Position numbers and translations under genes: made by a program. A stretch of 64,000 bases of DNA from Algoriphagus sp. A40 (GTDB lineage Bacteria; Bacteroidota; Bacteroidia; Cytophagales; Cyclobacteriaceae). The notes beneath the pieces were generated by a model. That model was not told the origin of the DNA and did not search any database. It was given only the letters and a program-made list of their open reading frames with translations. Shown here piece by piece: positions 17,969 through 27,054 of this stretch (position 1 is its first letter; each line of letters starts with the position of its first letter). The DNA lies in assembly GCF_002002735.1 (NCBI RefSeq), contig NZ_MUNY01000036.1, positions 1 through 64,000 on the forward strand, in the 5' to 3' direction.

Positions 17969-18880
17969 ATGGGTAGAAAAACAAAAGCCGAAATCGCCGA
18001 AATCTACAGGCAAATGCAGGATCATATCTGTGGCGGATTGGAACAGGGAGACGGGCAAGGCAAATTCATGGAAGACCAATGGGACCGGGAAGATGGTGGC
18101 GGTGGCCGAACCCGGACTTTTCAAAATGGCGCCATAATTGAAAAAGGCGGCGTGGCATTTTCGGAAGTTTACGGACCTACACCGGAAAAAATCCTCCAAA
18201 AACTCGGTCTGGAAAAGTCGGATTTCTTCGCTACCGGAATTTCAATTGTGCTCCACCCTTTCAGTCCCATGGTGCCAATCATCCACATGAATATCCGGTA
18301 TTTCGAAATGGAAAATGGCATTCATTGGTTTGGAGGTGGGATTGATCTCACACCACATTACGTGGATCCGCAAGACGCAAAGTATTTTCACAAAGAAGTA
18401 AAAAATGTTTGCGATCAATTTGATCCCGAATATTACCCCAAATTCAAAGCATGGGCTGATGATTACTTTTTCGTAAAACACCGTGATGAAACCCGTGGAA
18501 TCGGGGGGATTTTTTACGACAGACTCACAGCAAAATCAGATGAGCACTTTCAGCAAATCCTTGACTTCAGTTTGGAAATCGGAAGGCTTTTCCCGAGAAT
18601 CTATACTTATTTCATGGAGAAAAACTCCAAAATCCCTTTTGGCCCCGAAGAAAAAGCCTGGCAAAATCACCGTCGTGGACGTTATGTAGAATTCAACCTG
18701 GTCTGGGATTCGGGAACTAAGTTTGGACTGGACACAAACGGCCGCACTGAAAGCATCCTGATGAGTATGCCCCCACAGGCTGAATGGACCTATATGCATC
18801 AACCCAAGCCGGGAAGTGCCGAGGAATTCACCCTGAACCACCTGAAAAAAGACATCGATTGGTTAACTTTTGAAGAATGA
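17969..18880 (+). CDS. hemF: Oxygen-dependent coproporphyrinogen III oxidase
   Basis: 303 aa from ATG 17969; the longer frame overlaps tamL and is not used. Family-defining segments are FMEDQWDREDGGGGRTRTFQ, MVPIIHMNIRYFE, WFGGGIDLTPHYV and RGRYVEFNLVWDSGTKFGL. It converts coproporphyrinogen III to protoporphyrinogen IX with O2 in heme synthesis, which indicates aerobic life. The stop overlaps the next gene's ATG. Confidence 0.97.
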   Translation: MGRKTKAEIAEIYRQMQDHICGGLEQGDGQGKFMEDQWDREDGGGGRTRTFQNGAIIEKGGVAFSEVYGPTPEKILQKLGLEKSDFFATGISIVLHPFSPMVPIIHMNIRYFEMENGIHWFGGGIDLTPHYVDPQDAKYFHKEVKNVCDQFDPEYYPKFKAWADDYFFVKHRDETRGIGGIFYDRLTAKSDEHFQQILDFSLEIGRLFPRIYTYFMEKNSKIPFGPEEKAWQNHRRGRYVEFNLVWDSGTKFGLDTNGRTESILMSMPPQAEWTYMHQPKPGSAEEFTLNHLKKDIDWLTFEE

Positions 18881-19452
18881 TCGAAACGCTTAAAAAATGG
18901 GATGAGGATCTGTTCCTCTGGCTGAATTCCTTCCATTTCGATTGGTTGGATCCGGTGATGCTCCAGATTTCTGAAACCATCACCTGGGTACCACTTTATG
19001 CCTATTTGATCTGGCGGATTTTCAAGATGGATCGGGCAAACGCCTGGTGGGTTTTAGGAGGTGTCGCCCTGACTATCCTTGCCGCAGACCAATTCACTTC
19101 GGGATTTTTGAAGCCACTCATGGAGCGCCTAAGGCCTTGCCATGATCCGCGCTGGGAAGGTATCATGCACAATTACGAGCGATGTGGGGGCCTTTATGGT
19201 TTTGTTTCCTCCCATGCAGCCAACACCTTCGGTATGGCTGTTTTCCTAAATCGAAAATTAAAAGGAAAAGTCAAAAACCTTCGCTGGCTATATCTCTATG
19301 CTGTGGTAGTGAGTTATTCCCGGATTTACCTCGGAGTCCACTACCCTTTCGACATTCTGCTCGGTGCATTGATCGGGACGGTGGTGGCCTGGCTTGCCTG
19401 GTTTTTCATAGTCATCGTCAAGCGGGAACTGGTAAAGCAAGCCCTCAAGTAA
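18877..19452 (+). CDS. PAP2 family phosphatase
   Basis: 191 aa membrane protein with about five helices and the three type-2 phosphatidic acid phosphatase motifs: KPLMERLRP, SSHAANTF (a PSGH variant with His kept) and SRIYLGVHYPFDI. It probably dephosphorylates undecaprenyl or other lipid pyrophosphates at the outer face of the inner membrane. It overlaps hemF by 4 nt. Confidence 0.92.
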   Translation: MIETLKKWDEDLFLWLNSFHFDWLDPVMLQISETITWVPLYAYLIWRIFKMDRANAWWVLGGVALTILAADQFTSGFLKPLMERLRPCHDPRWEGIMHNYERCGGLYGFVSSHAANTFGMAVFLNRKLKGKVKNLRWLYLYAVVVSYSRIYLGVHYPFDILLGALIGTVVAWLAWFFIVIVKRELVKQALK

Positions 19453-19465
19453 GCCTGCTGTAAAA

Positions 19466-20050
19466 ATGGCAAACAAGACCGAACTGGATAGCTTTTTGAA
19501 TTTTCTGCAAAAAATCCAACTGCTTTCTCCAGAGGCATTGGAGGCAATTTATTCCCTATGTGGGCTTATTTCCATAAGAAAAAACCAAAACCTTCAGGAA
19601 ATCGGACAGCGATGTCGGACCATTTATTTTGTAAAGGCAGGTTTGGCGAGGATTTTTTACCTAAAAGACGACAATGAAGTCACCGAATATTTTGCGTTTG
19701 AAAATGACCTGATCATCCGGGCTGAAAGCCTTTTTACTGGCAAACCTAGCATGAAAGCGATCCAAGCACTTGAAAACACGGTTTTCATCGGGATTCCAGC
19801 CGAGTCCCTCTTTTCACTTTTTGATACATTCCCAGAAATCGAGCGATTGTTCCGCAAAATAATCGAGCAGGCTTATGTCGCTACGGTCAACCGCATGGAA
19901 GCGATTCAGTTTCATCCAGCTGAAGAGCGCTATGCACAGCTTATGGATGAAAAGCCGGATCTGATCAGGAGAATTTCTCTGAAGCACATCGCCTCCTATC
20001 TGGGGATAACCCAGGTAAGTCTCAGCCGGATCAGGGCTGCAATCCGCTGA
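19466..20050 (+). CDS. Crp/Fnr family transcriptional regulator
   Basis: 194 aa. The N-terminal cNMP-binding beta roll (NLQEIGQRCRTIYFVKAGLA, YLKDDNEVTEYFAFEN) is followed by a short C-terminal HTH (LKHIASYLGITQVSLSRIRA). No Fe-S Cys cluster is visible. It resembles the many Bacteroidota Crp-like regulators paired with one transporter gene. The MFS gene starts 52 nt downstream and is the likely target. Confidence 0.92.
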   Translation: MANKTELDSFLNFLQKIQLLSPEALEAIYSLCGLISIRKNQNLQEIGQRCRTIYFVKAGLARIFYLKDDNEVTEYFAFENDLIIRAESLFTGKPSMKAIQALENTVFIGIPAESLFSLFDTFPEIERLFRKIIEQAYVATVNRMEAIQFHPAEERYAQLMDEKPDLIRRISLKHIASYLGITQVSLSRIRAAIR

Positions 20051-20102
20051 TTTTTTAACATTTGTAAAAGGATAGGCAATCTTTGCGCGGGACCTTTGTC
20101 CC

Positions 20103-21338
20103 GTGAAAAAAGAAGATTCTCAAGTTGTCTTGGGTCTGCGTGAAAACTGGCGTCAGTTTTCCCTGCTGGTTCTGATCAATGCCTTTGTGGGAGCCATGAT
20201 CGGGCTGGAGCGCTCCATTTTTCCCAAATTTGCAATCGAGGTCTTCGGACTTGAGTCCAACTTTGCCATACTTTCCTTCATTACTGCTTTTGGTTTCAGC
20301 AAGGCGGCCGCCAACTACTTTTCAGGAAAACTTGCCAATAAAGCAGGGAGAAAAAACCTATTGATTTTTGGATGGATCCTCGCATTGCCAGTCCCGCTTA
20401 TTCTTGCATTTACCGGAAATTGGAACTGGGTCATTGTATCCAACATCCTTCTGGGAATCAGCCAGGGATTAACCTGGAGCAGCACAGTGGTGATGAAAAT
20501 TGACCTGGTTGGCGAAAAAGACAGGGGATTTGCCATGGGCTTGAATGAATTCGCAGGCTACTTTGCTGTTGGAATTTTCGCGTTTATCAGTGCCTACCTT
20601 GCCCAGGAATTCGGTATTCGTCCCTATCCTTTTCTCCTTGGAGAATTGGTCGCGTTTTTGGGTTTGGTCCTTACTTTACTTTTTGTAAAAGATACGAGAA
20701 AGCATGTCTTGAAAGAATCGGAAAACCATTCGGAGATAAATCTTAAGGGTATTTTTTGGGAAACCACCTTCAAAAACAAAACCCTGAGCGCGGTCACGCA
20801 AGCCGGACTGGTGAACAATCTGAATGATGGCATGATCTGGGGACTTCTGCCGGTATTATTGATTTCACTGGATTTCAGCCTGGATCAGGTGGGGTTAATC
20901 GCGGCAATTTATCCTACAGTCTGGGGCATCAGTCAACTATTCACGGGAAAAATGGCAGACCTTTTCCCAAAGAAAATGCTTCTTTTTTGGGGAATGTTGG
21001 TTCAGGGAATTGCCATACTTCTGTTGCCCTTAGCCCAGGGATATCCCCTATTGGTTATTATTTCAGTTGGTCTGGGCATTGGTACTGCCATCGTCTATCC
21101 TACCTTCCTCGCAGCAATAGCTGAGGCGACACACCCCCAACAACGGGCAGAAAGCATTGGGACTTTTCGGTTGTGGAGAGATTTGGGTTATGCTGTCGGA
21201 GCAATTGTTTCAGGTATTACAGCTGACCTGTTTGGCATTATTTCTGCGATTATTTTAATAGGAATAATTACCATAACCTCATCTTTGGTCATTAAACTGA
21301 GAATGCCAGACCAAATCAAGTTCTTACAAACCAATTAA
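20103..21338 (+). CDS. MFS transporter
   Basis: 411 aa, 12 predicted membrane helices, GTG start. The MFS loop 2-3 motif appears as GKLANKAGRKNLLIFGW and again in the second half as GKMADLFPKKMLLFWG. The substrate cannot be assigned; a drug/H+ antiporter or metabolite exporter is likely. It is probably co-transcribed with or controlled by the upstream Crp/Fnr gene. The start codon lies at the foot of a perfect 6-bp stem (20088-20103). Confidence 0.9.
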   Translation: MKKEDSQVVLGLRENWRQFSLLVLINAFVGAMIGLERSIFPKFAIEVFGLESNFAILSFITAFGFSKAAANYFSGKLANKAGRKNLLIFGWILALPVPLILAFTGNWNWVIVSNILLGISQGLTWSSTVVMKIDLVGEKDRGFAMGLNEFAGYFAVGIFAFISAYLAQEFGIRPYPFLLGELVAFLGLVLTLLFVKDTRKHVLKESENHSEINLKGIFWETTFKNKTLSAVTQAGLVNNLNDGMIWGLLPVLLISLDFSLDQVGLIAAIYPTVWGISQLFTGKMADLFPKKMLLFWGMLVQGIAILLLPLAQGYPLLVIISVGLGIGTAIVYPTFLAAIAEATHPQQRAESIGTFRLWRDLGYAVGAIVSGITADLFGIISAIILIGIITITSSLVIKLRMPDQIKFLQTN

Positions 21339-21382
21339 ATTATTCCTTCAAATTCAATGAAAGACCTCTAAACCCAATCAAA

Positions 21383-21595
21383 ATGAAAAAATTAAAGTCA
21401 ATTCTTACCCTTGCTTTGGTATTCGGATTCCTTGCTTCAGTGACATTCACTTCTTGCGGAGGAAAGAAAGAAGGAACAGAAGAAACCACCGAGCAGGCTG
21501 AAGGGGAACATCCTGAAGGCGGAGAGCATCCTGCTGGCAGTGACACGACTGAGCATCCAACTGAAGCAGACACCACTGCTACTCCTAGCAAATAA
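21383..21595 (+). CDS. Small acidic lipoprotein
   Basis: 70 aa. The signal peptide is LKSILTLALVFGFLASVTFT, followed by SCGGKK with a lipidation Cys. The mature part is only ~45 residues of Glu/Thr/Pro/His-rich repeats (EGEHPEGGEHPAGSD, TEHPTEADTTA) with no folded domain. The three EHP/EHPxE units could bind metal weakly, but that is speculation. It is followed by a terminator. Confidence 0.75.
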   Translation: MKKLKSILTLALVFGFLASVTFTSCGGKKEGTEETTEQAEGEHPEGGEHPAGSDTTEHPTEADTTATPSK

Positions 21596-21635
21596 GCTAC
21601 GATTAAAGCCTGTTTGCTATTTTCACATCTTAATT

Positions 21636-21668
21636 TGGGCTGCCTCGAGCAGCCCTTATTTTTTTAGG
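21636..21668 (+). terminator. Terminator after small lipoprotein gene
   Basis: Stem GGGCTG/CAGCCC with loop CCTCGAG, followed by TTATTTTTTT. It sits between convergent genes and overlaps the end of the transglutaminase-like gene. Confidence 0.75.
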
Positions 21669-23010
21669 AATCTGCCTTTCGCTGAAAGCTAAAAGTAGAT
21701 TTTGCCTTCACTTCTTTTCCGTCGATTTCTAGGTATGGATATGCCAGGAAATTGATCGGTCCTGAGGCTGGACTTGGGTTGACAGTTAAGTCTCTTCCGC
21801 GGCTCAGTTCGACCCGGTTTGCCGGATGGCGCCCAAAATAATAAGTTGCCAAAGCCGAATATTTATTCGCTTCACTGATGTCTACCGGCCACCATTTGCC
21901 ATCGGCATAAAACTCCGCCCAACAGTGGTACCCGTCAATTCCACCCTCATTTCTGTCAGAGGGAATGGACGCTCCGATCGCAAATCGAGCAGGAATATCC
22001 ACAGATCTAGCCAATGAAATAAAGAAGGAATGGAATTCCGAACAATTTCCGGTCTTGGAGTCACAGGCGTAATTGGAGTCTCCCCTTCCAAAATCCCCAA
22101 ACTTCAAGTAGCGCATGTTATCAATGATATAATCATAGAGCGCACGGGCTTGAATGAGATGACTTTCCCTGATTTTTGGCCCCAATACCTCCTTGGCGAT
22201 TTCTTCAAATCTTCCACCCTTTGGCATCAGAATATTGGAAGCCAGGTAAACGGCTGGATCGGGAGCAGAAGCTTCATAAGGGCCTTTCTCTTTTCGATTG
22301 ACGGAATAGCTGATTTCTATAGCCTTTCCACTGTCTTCAGGTCCCAAATCCAGATAAAGGATGGTATTGTCGTACACCTTTTCGTCCAGGTTTCTGTGTT
22401 TCCCCGGCAAATCAATGGAAAGAATTGTCACCTCCTGAAAGTCATCCGACTCTGCAATCGGAATCCACATTTTGGCCGGCCCGCTGAGCTCCGGAACCTG
22501 AACTGAATAATAAAATTCGAAGGAATCTTCTCCTTCCACTACGCCAAGAAGGCTGTTGTTTGATTGTTCTAAAGGCACGCGATACCAGGTTTTATCTTCT
22601 TTTTTCTGTTTCCAACTGTAAAAAGGCTTACCGTTCAGTTTATGAACCGTCGTCTCTGTGACAGTCATACTGCCGGGATCACCTTCCATGAAAAAATCCA
22701 CATCATACACATCTCCACTCTCATCCACCAGATCCACACAGGCAAAATGGCGCTTTGGGCCCAAATTAGAAAGGTACTCGGTATGCACTCGCACCAATTT
22801 CATCCGAAGGTCATGATTTTCATCCTTGACCGGAAAAATCCCATTGTTTTCAGTCGTTTTTGCTGCGATAAAATCCCTGATTCCGGCTTCGATTTCGGCG
22901 ATTGCCACTTTTTTAAGCGGAGCCTCTTGATTTGTGGATTCAGTTTTGGGTTGGCAGGAAAACGCCAAAATTCCGAACATCGTGAGGAAAAGAAGTTGGG
23001 TTTTCTTCAT
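21664..23010 (-). CDS. Transglutaminase-like domain lipoprotein
   Basis: 448 aa with lipoprotein signal (LLFLTMFGILAFSCQPK). The middle part is a beta-sandwich-like region. The C-terminal transglutaminase core shows the Cys-His-Asp triad: TGNCSEFHSFF (Cys), DGYHCWAEFYADGKWWPVD (His, Asp). Such bacterial domains act as cysteine peptidases or amidases in the envelope. The last ~60 residues probably complete the fold. It stands alone between convergent and divergent neighbours. Confidence 0.87.
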   Translation of the reverse strand: MKKTQLLFLTMFGILAFSCQPKTESTNQEAPLKKVAIAEIEAGIRDFIAAKTTENNGIFPVKDENHDLRMKLVRVHTEYLSNLGPKRHFACVDLVDESGDVYDVDFFMEGDPGSMTVTETTVHKLNGKPFYSWKQKKEDKTWYRVPLEQSNNSLLGVVEGEDSFEFYYSVQVPELSGPAKMWIPIAESDDFQEVTILSIDLPGKHRNLDEKVYDNTILYLDLGPEDSGKAIEISYSVNRKEKGPYEASAPDPAVYLASNILMPKGGRFEEIAKEVLGPKIRESHLIQARALYDYIIDNMRYLKFGDFGRGDSNYACDSKTGNCSEFHSFFISLARSVDIPARFAIGASIPSDRNEGGIDGYHCWAEFYADGKWWPVDISEANKYSALATYYFGRHPANRVELSRGRDLTVNPSPASGPINFLAYPYLEIDGKEVKAKSTFSFQRKADS

Positions 23011-23229
23011 GGGAGAAAATTAAAAAGGATTAGGATGATAAAAAGGATTTTTGAAAAAATGGTTTAGAATTTCAAAATCCCCGGCACTGATTTATTTCAA
23101 AAAACAGTCAAAAGCCCTTTAATTGCCACCTATGGTCTATTTTTTTTTAATGCTACTTTCTGTTTTTCAAAATTAAACTTGCCAATTTCTTTATTCTTAA
23201 ATTGAATTACCATCAACCTAAGACCTGAT

Positions 23230-24003
23230 TTGGACATTCTGATCATTTCTCTGGCAGCATTCCTTACAGCAATTCTGACATTCTTTTCGGGATTTGGGCT
23301 TGGGACAATACTTACTCCGGTTTTTGCCCTTTTCTTCCCCATTGATCTGGCAATTGCCCTGACGGGAGTGGTGCATTTTTTCAACAATATTTTCAAGCTT
23401 TTTCTGGTGGGAAAAGATGCTGACCGCTCTGTTTTGGTCCAATTTGGGCTTCCTGCGATTTTAGCAGCATTCCTGGGTTCCTGGCTTTTGCTTCAGTTTT
23501 CAGAGTTTCGGCCTCTTTTCAGCTACGGGCTTGCCGGACGTGAATTTGAAGTCTCTCCAGTCAAGTTGATCATTTCGATTCTTTTGATAGTTTTTGCATT
23601 GATGGATTTGGTTCCTTTTATGGAAAAAGTGCGGATCAAGCCAAAGCATTTACAAATCGGCGGCTTTCTGAGTGGTTTTTTTGGAGGGCTTTCGGGACAT
23701 CAGGGAGCCCTTCGATCCGCATTTTTGATCAAATCCGGATTAAGCAAAGAAGCATTTGTCGGAACATCCGTCGTGATCGGAACCCTCATTGATTTTACCC
23801 GACTGTCCGTCTATGCCACGGGATTTTTGGAGGCGGGATTGCTTGAAAACATCCGGTTGGTCCTAATCGCCACCATCTCAGCCATTTTTGGAGCATATAT
23901 CGGGAATAAACTTTTTAAAAAAGTCACCTTTAAATTCCTCCAACAGGTAATCGCGATACTTCTTATTCTGATTTCCGTCGCTTTGGGTGCGGGGTGGATT
24001 TAA
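23230..24003 (+). CDS. TauE/SafE family sulfite/anion exporter
   Basis: 257 aa with about eight hydrophobic helices and a TTG start. It has the two-fold repeated family pattern: FFSGFGLGTILTPVFALFFP in the first half and GFLSGFFGGLSGHQGALRSA in the second. Relatives move sulfite, sulfoacetate or related anions across the inner membrane. The family is broad, so the substrate is uncertain. Confidence 0.9.
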   Translation: MDILIISLAAFLTAILTFFSGFGLGTILTPVFALFFPIDLAIALTGVVHFFNNIFKLFLVGKDADRSVLVQFGLPAILAAFLGSWLLLQFSEFRPLFSYGLAGREFEVSPVKLIISILLIVFALMDLVPFMEKVRIKPKHLQIGGFLSGFFGGLSGHQGALRSAFLIKSGLSKEAFVGTSVVIGTLIDFTRLSVYATGFLEAGLLENIRLVLIATISAIFGAYIGNKLFKKVTFKFLQQVIAILLILISVALGAGWI

Positions 24004-24074
24004 TTGGAAATTCCATTGGAAATGGGGGAAAATGAAATCCTGGTTTCGGCCTTTAAACCAAGAGTTTTAAAATA

Positions 24075-24104
24075 AAAAAACCGGCTTATCAAACCGGTCT
24101 TTCT
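24075..24104. terminator. Weak hairpin between convergent genes
   Basis: Stem ACCGG/CCGGT with a 9-nt loop, A-rich on the left and T-rich on the right. It could end transcription from either side. Confidence 0.4.
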
Positions 24105-24126
24105 ATCATTAAACCTAATCCAATCC

Positions 24127-24675
24127 TTATTTTGGCAAAATCACCGCGTCAACAACGTGGATCACACCATTGCTTCCAGCTAAGTCCGCTGCGGTCACTT
24201 TTGCTCCATTGATCATCACCACACCGTCTTTAATCGATACCGTAAGTTCCTGGCCGTTTAATGTGGGTACTTTTTGACCATCTGTCAGGTCAGCCGCCAT
24301 CACATTGCCTGCTACCACGTGATAAGTCAAGATGGAGGTCAATTTGTCTTTGCTTTCTGGCTTCAACAAAGTTTCGACTGTTCCGGCAGGAAGAGCAGCA
24401 AAAGCAGCATTCGTCGGAGCAAAAATGGTAAATGGTCCGGTTCCGCTGAGTGTTTCCACCAATCCAGCTGCAGTCACCGCAGTGACTAAAGTCGTGTGAT
24501 CTGCAGATCCAACAGCGATATCAACCACGGTTTTTGGAGCTTCCACCGCTGGAGCAGGGGCTTCTACGACTTCCATGGTTTCTTCGACAGCCTCTTCTTT
24601 GGGAGCACTGCAGCTTACTACAAAAGCAGTAGCAAACGCAGCCACTGCCAAGGTCAAGAATTTAATTTTTTTCAT
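24127..24675 (-). CDS. Fasciclin (FAS1) domain lipoprotein
   Basis: 182 aa with lipobox FVVSCSAPK (Cys22), a Glu/Ala/Pro linker of ~25 residues and one FAS1 domain. FAS1 motif H1 is [17 protein letters not shown]; the YH motif is [16 protein letters not shown]; the C-terminal segment is [16 protein letters not shown]1 domains act in adhesion or protein-matrix interactions. Such secreted single-domain forms are common in marine Bacteroidota. Confidence 0.93.
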   Translation of the reverse strand: MKKIKFLTLAVAAFATAFVVSCSAPKEEAVEETMEVVEAPAPAVEAPKTVVDIAVGSADHTTLVTAVTAAGLVETLSGTGPFTIFAPTNAAFAALPAGTVETLLKPESKDKLTSILTYHVVAGNVMAADLTDGQKVPTLNGQELTVSIKDGVVMINGAKVTAADLAGSNGVIHVVDAVILPK

Positions 24676-24858
24676 TGGATAGTTTATTGGAGTTATTGCA
24701 TCCTAACAAGCTCAGGTGAAATTTGTTTTGAAAGCATGAATGTCTGGTGGCTGGACTGCAGCAAACAGAAAATATGGAGGTCGTAAAAAAGTTTTATCCT
24801 TTGATCAAATTGAATTCACCCAATTTCAAAAAGTAGTATTGTCACTGGATGCAGTGAA

Positions 24859-24897
24859 TTAACCCAACTCCTTCTCCAATTGCACCAATGTTTTTCC
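24859..24897 (-). pseudogene. Displaced 3'-tail copy of a sugar porter gene
   Basis: Read on the minus strand this encodes G-K-T-L-V-Q-L-E-K-E-L-G-stop. The neighbouring porter (25362-26762) ends G-K-T-L-E-Q-L-E-K-E-L-Q-stop. Over 31 aligned bases (24865-24895 versus 25368-25398) 28 are identical. The rest of such a gene is absent; the repeat array starts where the similarity stops. It is either the original end of the porter separated by inserted repeats, or a relic of a second porter copy. Confidence 0.7.
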
Positions 24898-25361
24898 GTG
24901 CCCAAGGGAATGTCCTCACTCACTCGTTTCCTTTCATTTCCAACTTCTGAGGATATTCATTCAGGTTAATTCCGGTTTGTGGAGACACAAACCGGGGCGG
25001 ATGTCTCCCGTTCCCAAGTGAGTGTCCTCACTCACTTGTTTCTTTTAATTCCCAACTTCCGATGATACTCATTCAGGTCAGTTCCGATTTGTGAAGACAC
25101 AAACCGGGGCGGAACTGCCCACTGCAAACTGATCACTTCCAACTGAACACTGTATCACTGCCAACTGACCACTGCTCCCGTGCCCAAGTGAGTGTCCTCA
25201 CTCACTTGTTTCTTTTAATTCCCAACTTCTGATGATACTCATTCAGGTCAGTTTCGGTTTGTGGAGACACAAACCGAGGCGAGAGAAGTTTCCGGTTTGT
25301 GAAGAAATAAACCGTGGCGAATCTGCCCACTGCAAACTGATCACTTCATACTGAGCACTGA
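24898..25361. repeat. Intergenic palindromic repeat array, three units
   Basis: Three direct copies of a 110-170 bp unit starting near 24901, 25013 and 25183. Each contains (a) a palindrome with arms AAGTGAGTG and CACTCACTT around TCCT (perfect at 25016-25037 and 25186-25207, decayed in copy 1), (b) a conserved spacer (GATACTCATTCAGGTCAG) and (c) a second palindrome with arms CCGGTTTGTG and CACAAACCGG around GAGA (24972-24995, 25084-25107, 25254-25277). Copy 3 has TCGG/CCGA in place of CCGG/CCGG, so the pairing is kept. Units 2 and 3 end in strings such as CACTGCAAACTGATCACT. A partial extra stem lies at 25292-25314. No coding content was seen. Confidence 0.85.
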
Positions 25362-26762
25362 TCACTGCAACTCCTTCTCCAACTGCTCCAATGTTTTCCC
25401 CTTCGTCTCCGGCAAAATCCACCAGATCACCAAAAATCCAACGGCGCAGATTACGCCATAGAGCCAGAAGTTATTGGCCCAACCGAGGTTTTCCTTGATG
25501 GCAGGGAAGGAATAGGTCAGGGTAAAATTCCCAATCCAATGGGCCAAGGCTCCAATCGAAATCGCCGCACCCCGCACCCGAGTCGGAAAAATCTCCGAAA
25601 GCACCACCCATAATAAGGGCGCTAGAGAAATCGAGTAAAACATGACATTCAACAGCACCAAAATCACCACCGAAGTTCCTCCCAAATCCGCATAAAACGA
25701 ATAGCCCAATGCGGCATACAGCAGCGTCATGGCCGCAAGGCATACCAGCAGGATGGACTTTCTTCCATATTTATCTACTGTGGCGAAGGTCACAAAGATG
25801 GATGCCACCATCACCCCGCCGATCACCACGATATTGAGCATCATCTGCTTGAGCGTGAAGCCGGCCGCCTGGAAAATATCCGCCGCATAGTAGATCACCA
25901 CATTGATCCCGCTCCACTGCTGGAGAAATGCTAGAAAAATCCCCAGTGCCAGAAGTTTGAGCACATTCTTTTTCAGGAGTTCTCCCAAGTGGACCTCCCC
26001 AAGATCGCCTTCGCTCAGGGTAGAAAGCGTTTCGGCCACCGAATCTTTGGCATATTCCGTTCCCCCTATCTTGGTCAGGACCTTAAAAGCCTTATCCTGC
26101 TGGTTGTTTTTGATCAGCCACCGGGTGCTTTCCGGCACAAAAAACATCAGTACAAAAAACAATACCGCCGGAACGGTCTCCGCACCAAACATCCATCGCC
26201 ACCCCTCCTGCCCGCTCCAGCTCGCTGCAATTGCCGCAAAATCCGCATTTTCGGCTAAATCCGTATCCAAAAGCGAAATCTGCCAGTTGGCGATCTGAGC
26301 CAAGAGAACCCCGAGCATGACCAGAAATTGGTTGATCGTTACCAATCTGCCCCGCTTCTCCGGAGGTGCGAGTTCGGAGATGTAAAGCGGGGATAGATTC
26401 AGCGCAATGCCCATACCGACTCCTCCGACGATCCGGTAAAAATTGAATCCCCAAAACGTCACTGCTAAGGCCGTCCCGATTGCCGAAACGGTGAAGAGTA
26501 ATCCGGCAAGGATGAGCAGTCGCTTTCTCCCAAACCGGTCACTCATGAAAATGCACAAAATCGCCCCGACCATACAACCCACCAAGGCCGAACTCGTCCC
26601 CCAACCCTGATCTTCTACCGAGGTGATATTGAAGTAAGGTTCGTAAAAAGGCTTGGCCCCTCCTATCACCACCCAATCGTACCCGAATAAAAATCCGCCC
26701 AAAGCGGCGGTCATGCTGATCAGCCAAATATAGGTTTGGTTGTAAGGGTAGGTTTGGGCCAT
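25362..26762 (-). CDS. Sugar porter family MFS transporter
   Basis: 466 aa, 12 helices. Sugar-porter signatures are GGFLFGYDWVVIGGAKPF, SDRFGRKRLLILAG, PESTRWLIKNN (PESPR-like) and the C-terminal PETKGKTLEQLEKEL. The closest characterised types are XylE/GalP-like proton-sugar symporters. The exact sugar is unknown and no catabolic genes are adjacent. The stop codon is supplied by the last bases of the repeat array, giving ELQ-stop instead of the ELG-stop encoded by the displaced tail copy at 24859. Confidence 0.92.
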   Translation of the reverse strand: MAQTYPYNQTYIWLISMTAALGGFLFGYDWVVIGGAKPFYEPYFNITSVEDQGWGTSSALVGCMVGAILCIFMSDRFGRKRLLILAGLLFTVSAIGTALAVTFWGFNFYRIVGGVGMGIALNLSPLYISELAPPEKRGRLVTINQFLVMLGVLLAQIANWQISLLDTDLAENADFAAIAASWSGQEGWRWMFGAETVPAVLFFVLMFFVPESTRWLIKNNQQDKAFKVLTKIGGTEYAKDSVAETLSTLSEGDLGEVHLGELLKKNVLKLLALGIFLAFLQQWSGINVVIYYAADIFQAAGFTLKQMMLNIVVIGGVMVASIFVTFATVDKYGRKSILLVCLAAMTLLYAALGYSFYADLGGTSVVILVLLNVMFYSISLAPLLWVVLSEIFPTRVRGAAISIGALAHWIGNFTLTYSFPAIKENLGWANNFWLYGVICAVGFLVIWWILPETKGKTLEQLEKELQ

Positions 26763-27054
26763 AGGTAATTTGGGAGAAAGGATAAATCAGTCCCAAAAAA
26801 TACCGGAAAAATTGAGAGATACAATCCTGCTGGGGAGTTTGTGTGGATTCTCAGGGCTGACATTTCCCGTCTCTGCACCAGCAAATCGTTTTTCGTTTTC
26901 AGAGAAACTAATATCTTTAGAGAAATGAATCACAAATGGAAAATCCTCTGGGAATATTTTTCAGCAATACCCGCCTCGGGTGTAAAGTCGATGCCTTGGG
27001 GTATGGATGGATGGAGGAAGTTAGGATAGTGGAGGGGGGAATTAAATTAATTTT

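Noticed and set aside
24898..25361. CRISPR array
   Set aside because: Only three imperfect units of unequal length with internal palindromes, no regular spacers and no cas genes in the window.
26841..27029. 62-codon plus-strand open frame upstream of the HEPN-like gene
   Set aside because: No recognisable domain and no start signal; the interval is a leader region.
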